Shown here: one piece after another, positions 19,233-27,535 of the stretch
Position numbering within the stretch: position 1 is the first letter of the stretch
How the letters are laid out: each line of letters begins with the position of its first letter
Assembly: GCA_003135415.1 (NCBI GenBank)
Contig: PLBP01000032.1
Location: 1-64,000 of the forward strand
Reading direction: 5' to 3'
DNA length: 64,000 bases
Source of the DNA: Hyphomicrobiales bacterium
GTDB lineage: Bacteria > Pseudomonadota > Alphaproteobacteria > Rhizobiales > Xanthobacteraceae
Translations under genes and position numbers: made by a program
The notes under the pieces: model-generated
What the model was told of the DNA's origin: nothing
The model's input: the letters and a program-made list of their open reading frames with translations, nothing else
Databases searched by the model: none

Positions 19233-20189
19233 ATGAAACGTTTCGCCGACCTCACCGAGCAGGAAATCCTCGCGCTTGCGATCTCCAACGAGGAGGAGGA
19301 TAGCCGCATCTATCACGGCTTCGCCAACGGGCTCCGCAAGCAATATCCCGCCTCCGCCAAGGTGTTCGAGGAAATGGCGGAAGAAGAAATCCGCCATCGC
19401 GGCATGTTGTTCGACCTCTATCGCGAGAAGTTCGGCGAGTATCTGCCGCTCGTCCGCCGCCAGGACGTGAAGGGCTTCGTGCGCCACAAGTCGTTGTGGC
19501 TTATGCATCCGCTCGGCCTCGACGAGGTGCGCAAATACGCGGCCAACATGGAATACGAGGCCGCGAATTTCTATCGTCAGGCGGCGAAATCTGCCCGCGA
19601 CGCCTCGGTACGCGAACTGCTCGACCGGCTCGCCGAGATTGAGGACCAGCACGAGGATCTCGCCGAGAAGCTGAGCGAGGAAATTCTCACCCAGGATGCG
19701 CGCGGTAAGGAGGAAACGGCCGCGAAGCGCATGTTCATGCTGCAATACGTGCAACCGGGGCTCGCGGGCCTGATGGACGGCTCGGTCTCGACGCTGGCAC
19801 CTCTCTTCGCCGCCGCCTTCGCCACCCACAACACCTGGCAGACCTTTCTCGTCGGCATGGCGGCCTCGCTCGGCGCCGGAATTTCCATGGCGTTCGCCGA
19901 AGCGCTCTCCGACGACGGCTCGCTCACCGGCCGTGGCGCGCCGGTGATCCGCGGCGCGGTCTGCGGCGGCATGACCGCGATCGGCGGCCTCGGCCACACG
20001 CTGCCCTATCTCATTCCCGATTTCTGGACCGCGACGAGTGTTTCCTTCGTCGTGGTCGCGATCGAACTCGCGGTGATCTCCTGGATCCGCTGGCGCTATA
20101 TGGATACGACACTGCTCGCGGCCGCTTTTCAGGTGATGGTGGGCGGCGCGCTGGTCTTCATCGTGGGCATCCTGATCGGAAGCTCGTGA
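19233..20189 (+). CDS. mbfA: Membrane-bound ferritin-like iron exporter MbfA
   Basis: A 318-residue protein with a ferritin-like N-terminal domain (residues about 1-165) and a C-terminal VIT1-type membrane domain (about 175-318, several helices). The di-iron ligands are visible in SNEEEDSRIYHGF, EEMAEEEIRHRGM, NMEYEAANFYRQA and EIEDQHED. MbfA in Bradyrhizobium and Agrobacterium exports iron and protects against peroxide and acid stress, and is controlled by Irr. I could not find a clear Irr box upstream here. The ATG at 19233 gives the normal family start; the track's 34-residue extension is unlikely. GTGA overlap with the next gene. Confidence 0.9.
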   Translation: MKRFADLTEQEILALAISNEEEDSRIYHGFANGLRKQYPASAKVFEEMAEEEIRHRGMLFDLYREKFGEYLPLVRRQDVKGFVRHKSLWLMHPLGLDEVRKYAANMEYEAANFYRQAAKSARDASVRELLDRLAEIEDQHEDLAEKLSEEILTQDARGKEETAAKRMFMLQYVQPGLAGLMDGSVSTLAPLFAAAFATHNTWQTFLVGMAASLGAGISMAFAEALSDDGSLTGRGAPVIRGAVCGGMTAIGGLGHTLPYLIPDFWTATSVSFVVVAIELAVISWIRWRYMDTTLLAAAFQVMVGGALVFIVGILIGSS

Positions 20190-21073
20190 GCGTGTTCGTC
20201 CTCGCGCATCTTTCCGATCCGCACATCCCGCCGTTGGCGGAGCCCCGCCCGGCCGAACTCATCGGCAAGCGGATCACTGGCTATCTCAACTGGAAGCTTC
20301 GCCGCGGCGCCCACCACCGGCGCGACATACTCGACCGTCTTGCCGCCGACCTTCTGGCGCAGGCGCCCGATCATGTCGCCGTCACCGGCGATCTCGCCAA
20401 TCTCTCGCTCCCCGTCGAATTCGACGACGGCCGCGCGTTTCTCGCCCGTCTCGGCGACGGGAAACGAGTGAGCGTTATTCCGGGCAATCACGACGCCTAT
20501 GTGCGCGCGACCAACGGGACGTATCTAGGCGCCTGGCGCGAATATCTCGCCGGCGATGCCGCTCAAACCGCGCCTTTCCCTTATTTGCGCCGGCGCGGAC
20601 CCGTCGCGCTAATCGGACTTTCGAGCGCGGTGCCGACGCTGCCGTTCTTTGCCTCCGGCCGTCTCGGTTCCGATCAGCTCGATCGTCTTGCCATCGTACT
20701 CGCGCGCCTGCAGGAGGAGCGGTGCTTCCGCGTGATCCTCATTCACCATGCGCCGGCGGGCCCGCGTTCGTGGTTGAAGCGCTTGGAAGATGCCCCAGGA
20801 TTTCGCGACACCGTCGCGCTCTATGGCGCCGACCTCGTTCTATCGGGGCACGATCATATCGCCGCCGTGAATGAAATCGCGGGATTCGAGCGACCGATCC
20901 CGGTGGTGCAAGTGCCTTCCGCCTCTGCAGCGCCCGGCGATCCGCGCGGCGGCGCTGCCTATAATCTCTACCGGATCGAGGGCGCGCCCGGCTTTTGGTC
21001 GTGCGAAATGGAAAGCCGCGGCTTCTCGCCGGACGGCAAGATCGTTTCGCTCCGAAAAAAGAAACTCATGTGA
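20186..21073 (+). CDS. Calcineurin-like metallophosphoesterase
   Basis: A 295-residue metallophosphoesterase with DPHIP near residue 11, TGDLAN near 67, GNHDAY near 99, IHHAP near 189 and GHDH near 222. This set is typical of the CpdA/Icc-like and related phosphodiesterases; the true substrate is unknown. Starts at a GTG overlapping the mbfA stop (GTGA), so the two are coupled. This link to an iron exporter is unexplained. Convergent with the next gene, 5 bases between stops. Confidence 0.85.
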   Translation: MSVFVLAHLSDPHIPPLAEPRPAELIGKRITGYLNWKLRRGAHHRRDILDRLAADLLAQAPDHVAVTGDLANLSLPVEFDDGRAFLARLGDGKRVSVIPGNHDAYVRATNGTYLGAWREYLAGDAAQTAPFPYLRRRGPVALIGLSSAVPTLPFFASGRLGSDQLDRLAIVLARLQEERCFRVILIHHAPAGPRSWLKRLEDAPGFRDTVALYGADLVLSGHDHIAAVNEIAGFERPIPVVQVPSASAAPGDPRGGAAYNLYRIEGAPGFWSCEMESRGFSPDGKIVSLRKKKLM

Positions 21074-21078
21074 AGCGC

Positions 21079-21645
21079 TCAGCGCGTCAGATACACGCCG
21101 AGCACGAACAGCCCGATCGCGCCGACGATGATGCCGAGAATGAAACTCAGTACCGTCTCTCCGCGCGAGGGCTGTGGCGGCGGCGTTTCCTGCTTCGGCG
21201 CGACGGCTTCCGCCGGCGACACCAGCGCCTGCTCGCGCGCGATCAGGCGGCGCGCGACATAGCGCGTCACCGCCTCGGCGATCGGCGCCGTTTCGGTCGA
21301 CTCCGCGAGCACGCGGCGGCCATAGGCCGTGTCATGCAGGAACCGGTAGGTGCGCTTGTCGCGGCCCATGGCGACATGCGCGACCATGTCGATCCACAGC
21401 CGCGGCATCGATCCTTGCGAAAGGCCGCGGTCGAAGAGATCGGCGTGCTCGGCCGGAATGTCGGCGAAGGTGGGGTCGAGCGCCTCGTTCAGGATTTCGA
21501 GCCGCGCGGCTTCGGCGTCGCGGAGTTCGACGACGACGGCGGAACGCTCCGCGGCCTCGATACGCGCGGCACGCACCGCCTCCTTCAGCGGTGATGAGCG
21601 GCGATTTTCCACAGCTTGGCCGTCCTGATCCATGCCCGTCTCCAT
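21079..21645 (-). CDS. Conserved hypothetical tail-anchored membrane protein
   Basis: A 188-residue protein with a helical, charged cytosolic part and a single C-terminal hydrophobic segment (FILGIIVGAIGLFVLGVYL, about residues 166-184). Such topology suggests a tail anchor. The middle (FADIPAEHADLFDRGLSQG, MPRLWIDMVAHVAMGRDKRTYRF) looks conserved and resembles proteins described only as hypothetical in Bradyrhizobium. No catalytic motif is visible. Start may be the M1 or M5 codon. Confidence 0.65.
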   Translation of the reverse strand: METGMDQDGQAVENRRSSPLKEAVRAARIEAAERSAVVVELRDAEAARLEILNEALDPTFADIPAEHADLFDRGLSQGSMPRLWIDMVAHVAMGRDKRTYRFLHDTAYGRRVLAESTETAPIAEAVTRYVARRLIAREQALVSPAEAVAPKQETPPPQPSRGETVLSFILGIIVGAIGLFVLGVYLTR

Positions 21646-21737
21646 CGACCGTTAAATTAAGAGACAAATTATACGAGTGCGGAGGCGGCGCAAAGGACAA
21701 GTTTGCGACGATTCCCCGGGAGGCCCATGAAATCGGC

Positions 21738-22481
21738 CTATACGCAACGGCCGCCGTCGACCTCCACCACATTTCCGGTGAGGAACTCGGCTTCGTCGGA
21801 GACGAGGAACAGCGCCGTGTTGGCGACGTCTTGCGGCGTCGAAAGCCGTCCGAGCGGCACCGTGGCGACGAATTTAGCGCGCAGTTCCGCCGTGTCGCCG
21901 CCCATGAAGGTGGGCAACAACGGTGTGTCGCCCGCGACCGGCGCGATGGTGCAGACGCGAATTTCGGGCGCGAGTTCCACCGCGAGCGTCTTCGAGAAGA
22001 TATGCACGGCACCTTTGGTCGCGTTGTAGCACGACAGGCCGGCCCGAGGCCGCAAGCCCGCGGTCGAGCCGATATTGATGATGACGCCCTTACCGCGGCG
22101 GCGCATCAAGGGCACCGCCGCCTGGGTGCAGAGGAAGACGCCTTTCATATTGATCGCGAAGACACGGTCGAATTCGTCCTCGCTGATTTCCATCAGCGGC
22201 TTGTTGACGTGGCTGACGCCGGCGTTGTTGACAAGAATATCGAGCGCGCCGAAGGCCCCGATCGTATTCCTGACGGCTGCATCGACCGCGGCCTTTTTCG
22301 ACACGTCGCACTGGATCGCGAGCGCGCTCTTGCCGATCGCCTCCGCGGTCTCCTTCGCCGCCTTTTCCACCACATCGAGAACCGCGACCCGCGCGCCCTC
22401 GCGCGCGAAGGTCTCTGCAATCGCCTTGCCGAAGCCGGAACCGGCGCCGGTCACGAGCGCGACCTTGTCCTTGAGATGCAT
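21738..22481 (-). CDS. SDR family NAD(P)-dependent oxidoreductase
   Basis: A 247-residue classical short-chain dehydrogenase. The cofactor loop is TGAGSGFGKAIAE (residues about 12-24), NNAG lies near 88, and the catalytic Ser-Tyr-Lys are in INIGSTAG and CYNATKGAV. An acidic residue after beta2 (VLDVVEK) suggests preference for NAD. Start ATG at 22481 is preceded by GGAGG. The neighbouring hydroxypyruvate-isomerase-like gene on the same strand, 34 bases upstream, suggests a shared carbohydrate-acid pathway; this is inference. Confidence 0.85.
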   Translation of the reverse strand: MHLKDKVALVTGAGSGFGKAIAETFAREGARVAVLDVVEKAAKETAEAIGKSALAIQCDVSKKAAVDAAVRNTIGAFGALDILVNNAGVSHVNKPLMEISEDEFDRVFAINMKGVFLCTQAAVPLMRRRGKGVIINIGSTAGLRPRAGLSCYNATKGAVHIFSKTLAVELAPEIRVCTIAPVAGDTPLLPTFMGGDTAELRAKFVATVPLGRLSTPQDVANTALFLVSDEAEFLTGNVVEVDGGRCV

Positions 22482-22515
22482 GCATTCCTCCCTTTGCGCG
22501 ATTTCGCCGCCGAGA

Positions 22516-23313
22516 TTACCTCGGCGCGATTCCGTAGCGCCGTGCCCAGCCGAGCCCATCCTCGGTGCGCCCGCGTGGCCGATACTCGGCGCCGACCCAG
22601 CCGTCACAGCCGATCTCTTCGAGGGTGGCGAAGAAGGCCGGATAGTCCACCTCGCCCTCGTCCGGCTCATGACGCGCCGGCACGCCCGCGATCTGCACAT
22701 GACCGATAAGCGGCGCGAATTCCTTCAATCGCTGGATCACGTCGCCTTCCATGAGTGCCACGTGATAGGCGTCGAATTGCAGCTTCACATTCGCGAGGCC
22801 CACCTCGACGATGAAATCGGCGGCCCGTGTTATCGAGCGCAAGAAATAATTCGGCCGGTCGCGCGGATTGAGCGGCTCGATCAGGATCGTCTTGCCGCGC
22901 GCGGCGGCCTTCTCGCCGGCCGCGCGGATATTGTTGACGAAGGCGCGCGCGTTTTCCGGCACGTCGAAACCGTCGCCCGCCATGGCGTGAATTTTCGTGA
23001 CGCCAAGCGAGGCTGCATAGTCGAGCGCCTGATCGACGCGCGCCTGGAATTCCATCTCGCGGCCCGCGGTGGCGGCAAGCCCGAAGCCATCGATCGCCGG
23101 ATCGCCGGGCCGTGTGTTGATCAGCGCGAGCACGAGACCCGTGCGCTCGAGCCGCTCCTTGATCGCCGGAATCGCGTGCTCGTAACAGGACTGGCATTCG
23201 ACCGCTTTGAATCCCGCGGCCGCCACGGCCTCGAAGCGATCGAGGAACGGGTGCTCGGCGAACATCAGCGAAATATTGGCTGCGAAGCGCGGCACGGCGT
23301 GAATCTGTATCAC
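22516..23313 (-). CDS. Hydroxypyruvate isomerase / 2-oxo-tetronate isomerase family
   Basis: A 265-residue TIM-barrel enzyme of the Hyi/OtnI group. Family features include AANISLMFAEHPFLDRF near the start, ECQSCYEHAI, the metal-site region LIEPLNPRD, QFDAYH, HVQIAGVPARHEPDEGE and GAEYRPRG near the end. Known relatives interconvert hydroxypyruvate and tartronate semialdehyde or isomerise 2-oxo-tetronate. Together with the adjacent SDR it could form a short pathway for glyoxylate or tetronate. A small membrane-protein gene lies 28 bases upstream. Confidence 0.82.
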   Translation of the reverse strand: MIQIHAVPRFAANISLMFAEHPFLDRFEAVAAAGFKAVECQSCYEHAIPAIKERLERTGLVLALINTRPGDPAIDGFGLAATAGREMEFQARVDQALDYAASLGVTKIHAMAGDGFDVPENARAFVNNIRAAGEKAAARGKTILIEPLNPRDRPNYFLRSITRAADFIVEVGLANVKLQFDAYHVALMEGDVIQRLKEFAPLIGHVQIAGVPARHEPDEGEVDYPAFFATLEEIGCDGWVGAEYRPRGRTEDGLGWARRYGIAPR

Positions 23314-23341
23314 GAGACGGCCGCGCGCAGCCCGCGGCCGA

Positions 23342-23542
23342 TCAGTGCGGGCGGGCGAAATCCAACACGATCTTCAACAAACCGAAGATCACAACCGCGG
23401 CCAGCATGCCGATCAAGGTGACCGCCAAAGCATGAGCGATAATGCCCGCTTGTCCCGGCGCTACGCCCGGACCTTGCGAGGCGGCAGCGCTTTGCGCACA
23501 GATGCCCAAACCGGCGGCGATAGTGGCGAATGGAAACCTCAT
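23342..23542 (-). CDS. Small secreted or membrane protein
   Basis: A 66-residue protein with a likely signal peptide (ends near ASQG at residue 23) and one strong membrane helix (ALAVTLIGMLAAVVIFGLLKIVLDF). The function is unknown. It sits just upstream of the hydroxypyruvate-isomerase-like gene on the same strand and may lead that operon. A longer track ORF in another frame covers the same bases and is not favoured. Confidence 0.5.
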   Translation of the reverse strand: MRFPFATIAAGLGICAQSAAASQGPGVAPGQAGIIAHALAVTLIGMLAAVVIFGLLKIVLDFARPH

Positions 23543-23643
23543 GACACTCTTCTCTCTCGCCGATATACACGCCAGCCTTCGCGCCGGCTGTGATATGGAT
23601 AATCACGAATGCGCGATCCTGCCGATTCCTTGCGGAAAATCCC

Positions 23644-24492
23644 TTGAGCACCTTCATCCTGATCGCCGTCCTTTGCGGCGCGGTGTTCCATGCGTGTTGG
23701 AACGCCATCATCAAGGCGCAGGACGACCACTCGCTGGCGGCGCTCGTGGTGGCGGTGTTCGCGGGCCTCTACGGCATCCCGCTCATGCTGGCGCTCCCCG
23801 CCCCTCCGCCCGCGGCGTGGCCCTATGTCGTCGCCTCGTCGCTGATTCACGTCGGCTATTTCGTGCTGGTGGGCTTCGCTTATCGCTCGGCCGATCTCGG
23901 CGTCGCCTATCCGCTCACCCGCGGCTCGGCGCCATTGCTGACCGCGCTGATCGCCTTTCTCTTTCTCTCCGAGGCGCTCGCCTGGAACGGCTGGCTCGCG
24001 ATCTTTATTCTCGCCGCCGGAATCGTGACGTTGTCGGCGGACGCGCTCATTCGCGGCGGCCTCACCGGGCGCGCCGCGATGGCGGTCGCGACCAACGCCT
24101 GCGTGATCGTGACCTACACGCTGGTCGACGGCCTGGGCGCGCGGGTGGCCGGCTCGGGCTTCGTCTATGGCGCCTGGCTGCTCGCCGGCACCGGCCTTTG
24201 CGTTCTCGCTTTCGCGCTCGCGATGCGCCGGCAAGCCTTCTTCCGCGAGGCGAGAAAAATATGGCTGCCGGGTCTGATCGCCGGCTCCTTGGTGCTGCCG
24301 TCCTACGGCATCGCGCTGTGGGCGATGACGCAAGCGCCGATCGGCCTCATCGCCGCCTTGCGCGAGACATCGGTGCTGTTCGCCGCGATCATCGGGGTGC
24401 GCTTCTTCGGCGAGCCGTTCGGCCCGCGGCGCTGGATCGCGCTCGCTTTAATCGTCGGCGGAATTATTTTGTTGAGGCTGCCCGCGGCCTGA
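23644..24492 (+). CDS. EamA/DMT family permease
   Basis: A 282-residue inner-membrane transporter of the drug/metabolite (EamA) superfamily with about ten hydrophobic segments in two repeats. Typical features are FHACWNAIIKA near the first helix, YPLTRGSAPLLTALIAFLFL and ETSVLFAAIIGVRFFGE. Substrate unknown. The start is chosen as TTG at 23644 behind GGAAAATCCC, giving the family-like N-terminus STFILIAVLCG; the track's ATG-like start adds 18 unlikely residues. Ends 15 bases from convergent sciP. Confidence 0.82.
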   Translation: MSTFILIAVLCGAVFHACWNAIIKAQDDHSLAALVVAVFAGLYGIPLMLALPAPPPAAWPYVVASSLIHVGYFVLVGFAYRSADLGVAYPLTRGSAPLLTALIAFLFLSEALAWNGWLAIFILAAGIVTLSADALIRGGLTGRAAMAVATNACVIVTYTLVDGLGARVAGSGFVYGAWLLAGTGLCVLAFALAMRRQAFFREARKIWLPGLIAGSLVLPSYGIALWAMTQAPIGLIAALRETSVLFAAIIGVRFFGEPFGPRRWIALALIVGGIILLRLPAA

Positions 24493-24507
24493 GCCGCGAC
24501 CGGCGGA

Positions 24508-24783
24508 TCACTGACGGTATTGCTGCAGCCGCGTGGTGCGAAGGCCGGCGAGGCCGTGCCGCTCGATCGAGTGCTGCCAGGCAAGAAACTCTTCCGTGGT
24601 CAGCGTGTAGCGATTGCAGGCATCCTCAAGCGACAAGAGGCCGCCCCGCACGGCGGCCACCACTTCGGCCTTGCGCCGAATGACCCAGCGCCGGGTTTCC
24701 GGCGGGGGCAGATCGGCGATCGTCAGGGGGCTACCATCGGGCCCGATGACGTACTTGGCTCTCGGGCGTTGTGCTTCGGTCAT
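24508..24783 (-). CDS. sciP: CtrA inhibitor SciP (DUF1153)
   Basis: A 91-residue DNA-binding protein that in Caulobacter represses CtrA-activated genes, including flagellar ones, and also ctrA. The sequence is nearly the family consensus: RAKYVIGPDGSPLTIADLPP, RWVIRRKAEVVAAVRGGLLS and a Trp/His-rich end. The ATG at 24783 gives the usual start (MTEAQRPRAKYV); the track's 8-residue extension is unlikely. In related genomes it lies next to flagellar genes, and here a broken flagellar remnant follows on the same strand upstream. Confidence 0.93.
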   Translation of the reverse strand: MTEAQRPRAKYVIGPDGSPLTIADLPPPETRRWVIRRKAEVVAAVRGGLLSLEDACNRYTLTTEEFLAWQHSIERHGLAGLRTTRLQQYRQ

Positions 24784-24943
24784 CCTACGCTCACTGAACT
24801 CAAACACGACTTGAACAAGCCGCGAAGCTAAGGCCGAGGCATGAAAATTTCACTAAAAGCTTGTTTCCAAAGGCTTAATGAGTCCTGGCGGTTTTTCGCC
24901 GCTGGGACCGAAAACCCCTGCTATTCGGCGCTTATGAACCCGG

Positions 24944-25210
24944 CTATTGGATCGCGCTCACCTGCGAAATCGTCAGATAGCTCGAACCCACCTACAGCAA
25001 GGGCTGCGAGCCGCTGAGATCGACGCCGGTGACCGTGCCGGTGAATTGCATGGAGACGCTGACGGGCTGCGCTGCCGCGTCCTGCGCCGCGAGCATGTTC
25101 GAAAAGGAATCGTCCCCCTTGTCCTTGCGCTCGGGAGCGGACGCAGGCGCGGGAAGGAGATCGGGCGAATTGATGCTGGCGACGCTCTGCACGGAAAAAT
25201 CCCTTAACAA
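24944..25210 (-). pseudogene. Flagellar relic: FliK-like head joined to FlgD-like tail
   Basis: Reading the minus strand, the first about 48 codons (MLRDFSVQSVASINSPDLLP... FSNMLAAQDAAAQP) look like the start of a rhizobial hook-length protein FliK. They run in frame into a segment VSVSMQFTGTVTGVDLSG that looks like the C-terminal part of FlgD. A TAG at 24992-24994 interrupts the frame; beyond it the same frame continues VGSSYLTISQVSAIQ to a TAG at 24944. Normal FliK and FlgD are much longer, and these genes are neighbours in related flagellar clusters, so one deletion would explain the joint. The FliK and FlgD assignments are from pattern memory and need a search. Confidence 0.5.
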
Positions 25211-25392
25211 GACATACGGATCCGGTTCTTACTCAGCAAAGCGCGGGCCAGTTCGGCCGATTGCGAAGCCGAAGCAAATCAAGGATTTAGCGCGCGGCCG
25301 GTTGCCCGCCACGCGGCAGAATCGGCACGCCCGGCAGGACTTGCCGGGCGGGCCACTTTGCCCCGCCGCAATGCCCTCCTATAAGAACCCAC

Positions 25393-26577
25393 ATGGAAAC
25401 GATCACGGACATCAACCTCGCCCTCGAAGGACCGCCCGCGAAGACGCAGGTCGTGGTCGCGATGTCGGGCGGCGTCGATTCCTCGGTCGTCGCGGCACTC
25501 CTCAAGCGCGCGGGCTACGACGTCGTCGGCGTCACGCTGCAACTCTATGACCACGGCGCAGCACGCCGCAAAAAGGGCGCCTGCTGCGCGGGCCAGGACA
25601 TCCATGACGCGCGCGCGGTGGCGGCTTCGCTCGGCATTCCGCACTACGTCCTCGATTACGAGGAGCGCTTTCGCAAGGCGGTGATCGAGCCGTTCGTCGC
25701 GAGCTACCGGGCGGGCGAGACGCCGGTGCCCTGCGTCGCCTGCAACCGGCAGATCAAGTTCGCCGATCTTCTCCACACCGCGCGCGACCTTGGCGCCCGC
25801 GCGCTTGCCACCGGCCATTATGTCGCGAGCCGCGCAACGTCTTTGGGGCGCCGTGGGCTTTATCGCGCGCGCGAGGCCGAGCGCGATCAGAGCTATTTTC
25901 TGTTCGGCACGACCTTCGACGAACTCGACTTTTTGCGCTTTCCGCTCGGCGAGATGACCAAGGCGGAGGTGCGCGGCCTCGCGCACGAATTCGGCCTTGC
26001 GGTCGCCGACAAGCACGACAGCCAGGACATCTGCTTCGTTCCCACCGGGCGCTATACCGACGTGATCGAGCGGCTGAAGCCCGGCGCCGCCGAGCCCGGC
26101 GAGATCGTCGATCTCAACGGCCGCGTCTTGGGCAAGCATCCCGGCATCGTGCACTTCACCATCGGCCAGCGGCGCGGGCTCGGCATTGCGTCCCGCGAAG
26201 CCTTGTTCGTCGTCCGGCTTGACCCGGCGCGGCGGCAAGTGATCGTCGGCCCGCGCGCAGCACTCCTAACCCATCGGTTTCGAGTGGCCGACCTCAACTG
26301 GATCGGCGACGCGCCCGCCGGGGACATCGCGCACGACGGCTTGCCGGTGTTCGCCCGCGTCCGCTCGATGCGCCCGCCGCAGGCGGCATTGTTGTTCGTC
26401 GGCGACGGTGAAGCGGAAGTCGAAATCGAACGGGGCGAGGAAGCGATCGCGCCCGGGCAGGCCTGCGTGATTTACGACAGCGCCGATCCGCGCGCGCGCG
26501 TTCTCGGCGGCGGCGTGATCCGTGCGAGCCTGCAGCACACGGCCTCGCCACGCGAGCCGCTCCGCGCCGCCGTCTGA
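25393..26577 (+). CDS. mnmA: tRNA-uridine 2-sulfurtransferase MnmA
   Basis: A 394-residue enzyme that adds sulfur to U34 of tRNA-Lys, -Glu and -Gln. The PP-loop is [13 protein letters not shown] (residues about 25-37), the catalytic cysteines lie in [11 protein letters not shown] and [10 protein letters not shown], and the tRNA-binding C-terminal barrel follows. Alphaproteobacterial features such as [13 protein letters not shown] are present. Upstream 180 bases hold no gene, only a short hairpin (CCGGCAGGACTTGCCGG). It is followed 10 bases later by the methyltransferase. Confidence 0.94.
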   Translation: METITDINLALEGPPAKTQVVVAMSGGVDSSVVAALLKRAGYDVVGVTLQLYDHGAARRKKGACCAGQDIHDARAVAASLGIPHYVLDYEERFRKAVIEPFVASYRAGETPVPCVACNRQIKFADLLHTARDLGARALATGHYVASRATSLGRRGLYRAREAERDQSYFLFGTTFDELDFLRFPLGEMTKAEVRGLAHEFGLAVADKHDSQDICFVPTGRYTDVIERLKPGAAEPGEIVDLNGRVLGKHPGIVHFTIGQRRGLGIASREALFVVRLDPARRQVIVGPRAALLTHRFRVADLNWIGDAPAGDIAHDGLPVFARVRSMRPPQAALLFVGDGEAEVEIERGEEAIAPGQACVIYDSADPRARVLGGGVIRASLQHTASPREPLRAAV

Positions 26578-26587
26578 TCGAAGGCCG

Positions 26588-27226
26588 ATGGCCGACATCG
26601 ACAAGAATACGGTCGAGAAGGCCTATGCCCGCTGGGCGCCGGTCTATGATCTTGTGTTCGGCAAGGTGTTCGATGCCGGCCGCAAGGCGACGATCGCCGC
26701 CGCCGAGAAGATCGGCGGCCGCATTCTCGACGTCGGCGTCGGCACCGGCATTTCGCTGCCCGACTACCGGCGCGATATCCGCCTCGTCGGCGTCGACTAC
26801 TCCGCCCCGATGCTGAAAAAAGCGTATGAGCGCGTCGTGGCACTCAAGCTCTCGAACGTCGAGGCGCTGGCGGTGATGGATGCGAAGCATCTCGGCTTTC
26901 GCGACAAGTTCTTCGACGCGGTAGTGGCGCAATATGTCATCACCGCGCTGCCGGAGCCCGAAGCGACGCTCGACGAATTCGTCCGCGTGGTGAAGCCGGG
27001 CGGCGAGATCATCCTCATCAATCACATCGGCGCCGAACAAGGACCGCGCCGGCTGTTCGAGCAGTGCTTCGCGCCGGTGGCGCGAAGGCTCGGCTGGCGG
27101 CCGGAATTTTCCTGGGAGCGCTTCACGGCGTGGGCCGCGCGCCATGGCGGCGTCGAGCTGATTGAGCGCCTGCCGATGCCGCCGCTCGGGCATTTCTCGC
27201 TGATCCGCTACGCGCGGCGAGCATGA
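26588..27226 (+). CDS. Class I SAM-dependent methyltransferase, PmtA-like
   Basis: A 212-residue methyltransferase with the Rossmann motif ILDVGVGTGISLPDY and the substrate-side LPEPEATLDEFVRVVKPGGEIILINH. It resembles the Rhizobium/Rhodobacter phosphatidylethanolamine N-methyltransferase group (N-terminus VEKAYARWAPVYDLVFGKVF), so phosphatidylcholine synthesis is the best guess. The ATG at 26588 is 10 bases after mnmA; the track's extension is in a different context. The stop codon lies inside the palindromic repeat at 27221-27266. Confidence 0.8.
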   Translation: MADIDKNTVEKAYARWAPVYDLVFGKVFDAGRKATIAAAEKIGGRILDVGVGTGISLPDYRRDIRLVGVDYSAPMLKKAYERVVALKLSNVEALAVMDAKHLGFRDKFFDAVVAQYVITALPEPEATLDEFVRVVKPGGEIILINHIGAEQGPRRLFEQCFAPVARRLGWRPEFSWERFTAWAARHGGVELIERLPMPPLGHFSLIRYARRA

Positions 27227-27266
27227 TCTCCGAAAAGTGGGAACCGGTTTTCGGTAAAGATCATGC
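27221..27266. repeat. Rhizobiales-type palindromic repeat
   Basis: A nested palindrome: outer arms GCATGATC and GATCATGC with inner arms CCGAAAA and TTTTCGG. This is the look of the widespread intergenic palindromes of rhizobial genomes. It includes the stop codon of the methyltransferase and could also act as a transcript-end hairpin. Confidence 0.6.
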
Positions 27267-27371
27267 TCTCGCAAAACGTGGCGATTCCACCTAAGGCAAT
27301 CGTGCTAACTAACTTGCCTTGACTCCGATTCCCTCGGCTTCTTATATCCGGCCGCCGGTTCCGATCGGAAT

Positions 27372-27448
27372 GGCGGAGTAGCTCAGTTGGTTAGAGCAAC
27401 GGAATCATAATCCGTGTGTCGGGGGTTCGAATCCCTCCTCCGCTACCA
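27372..27448 (+). tRNA. tRNA-Met (CAT), elongator type
   Basis: A full 77-base cloverleaf: acceptor GGCGGAG with CTCCGCT, D-arm with GCTCAGTTGGTTAGAGC, anticodon stem ACGGA/TCCGT with loop ATCATAA (anticodon CAT), T-arm GGGGGTTCGAATCCCTC and encoded CCA. It has a G1-U72 closing pair. An initiator-type three-G anticodon stem is absent, so elongator Met is most likely; a lysidine-modified tRNA-Ile is the alternative. Confidence 0.95.
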
Positions 27449-27535
27449 AATTTTCAATGATTTAAATGACACAATAGGAGCGTTAGACTCACAACGAGAT
27501 CTGCGCGCTCGTTCATTTTTATTCGAGGTTGGCCA

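Noticed and set aside
22075-23421. 448-residue plus-strand ORF opposite the SDR and isomerase genes
   Set aside because: Antisense shadow of two clearly conserved genes.
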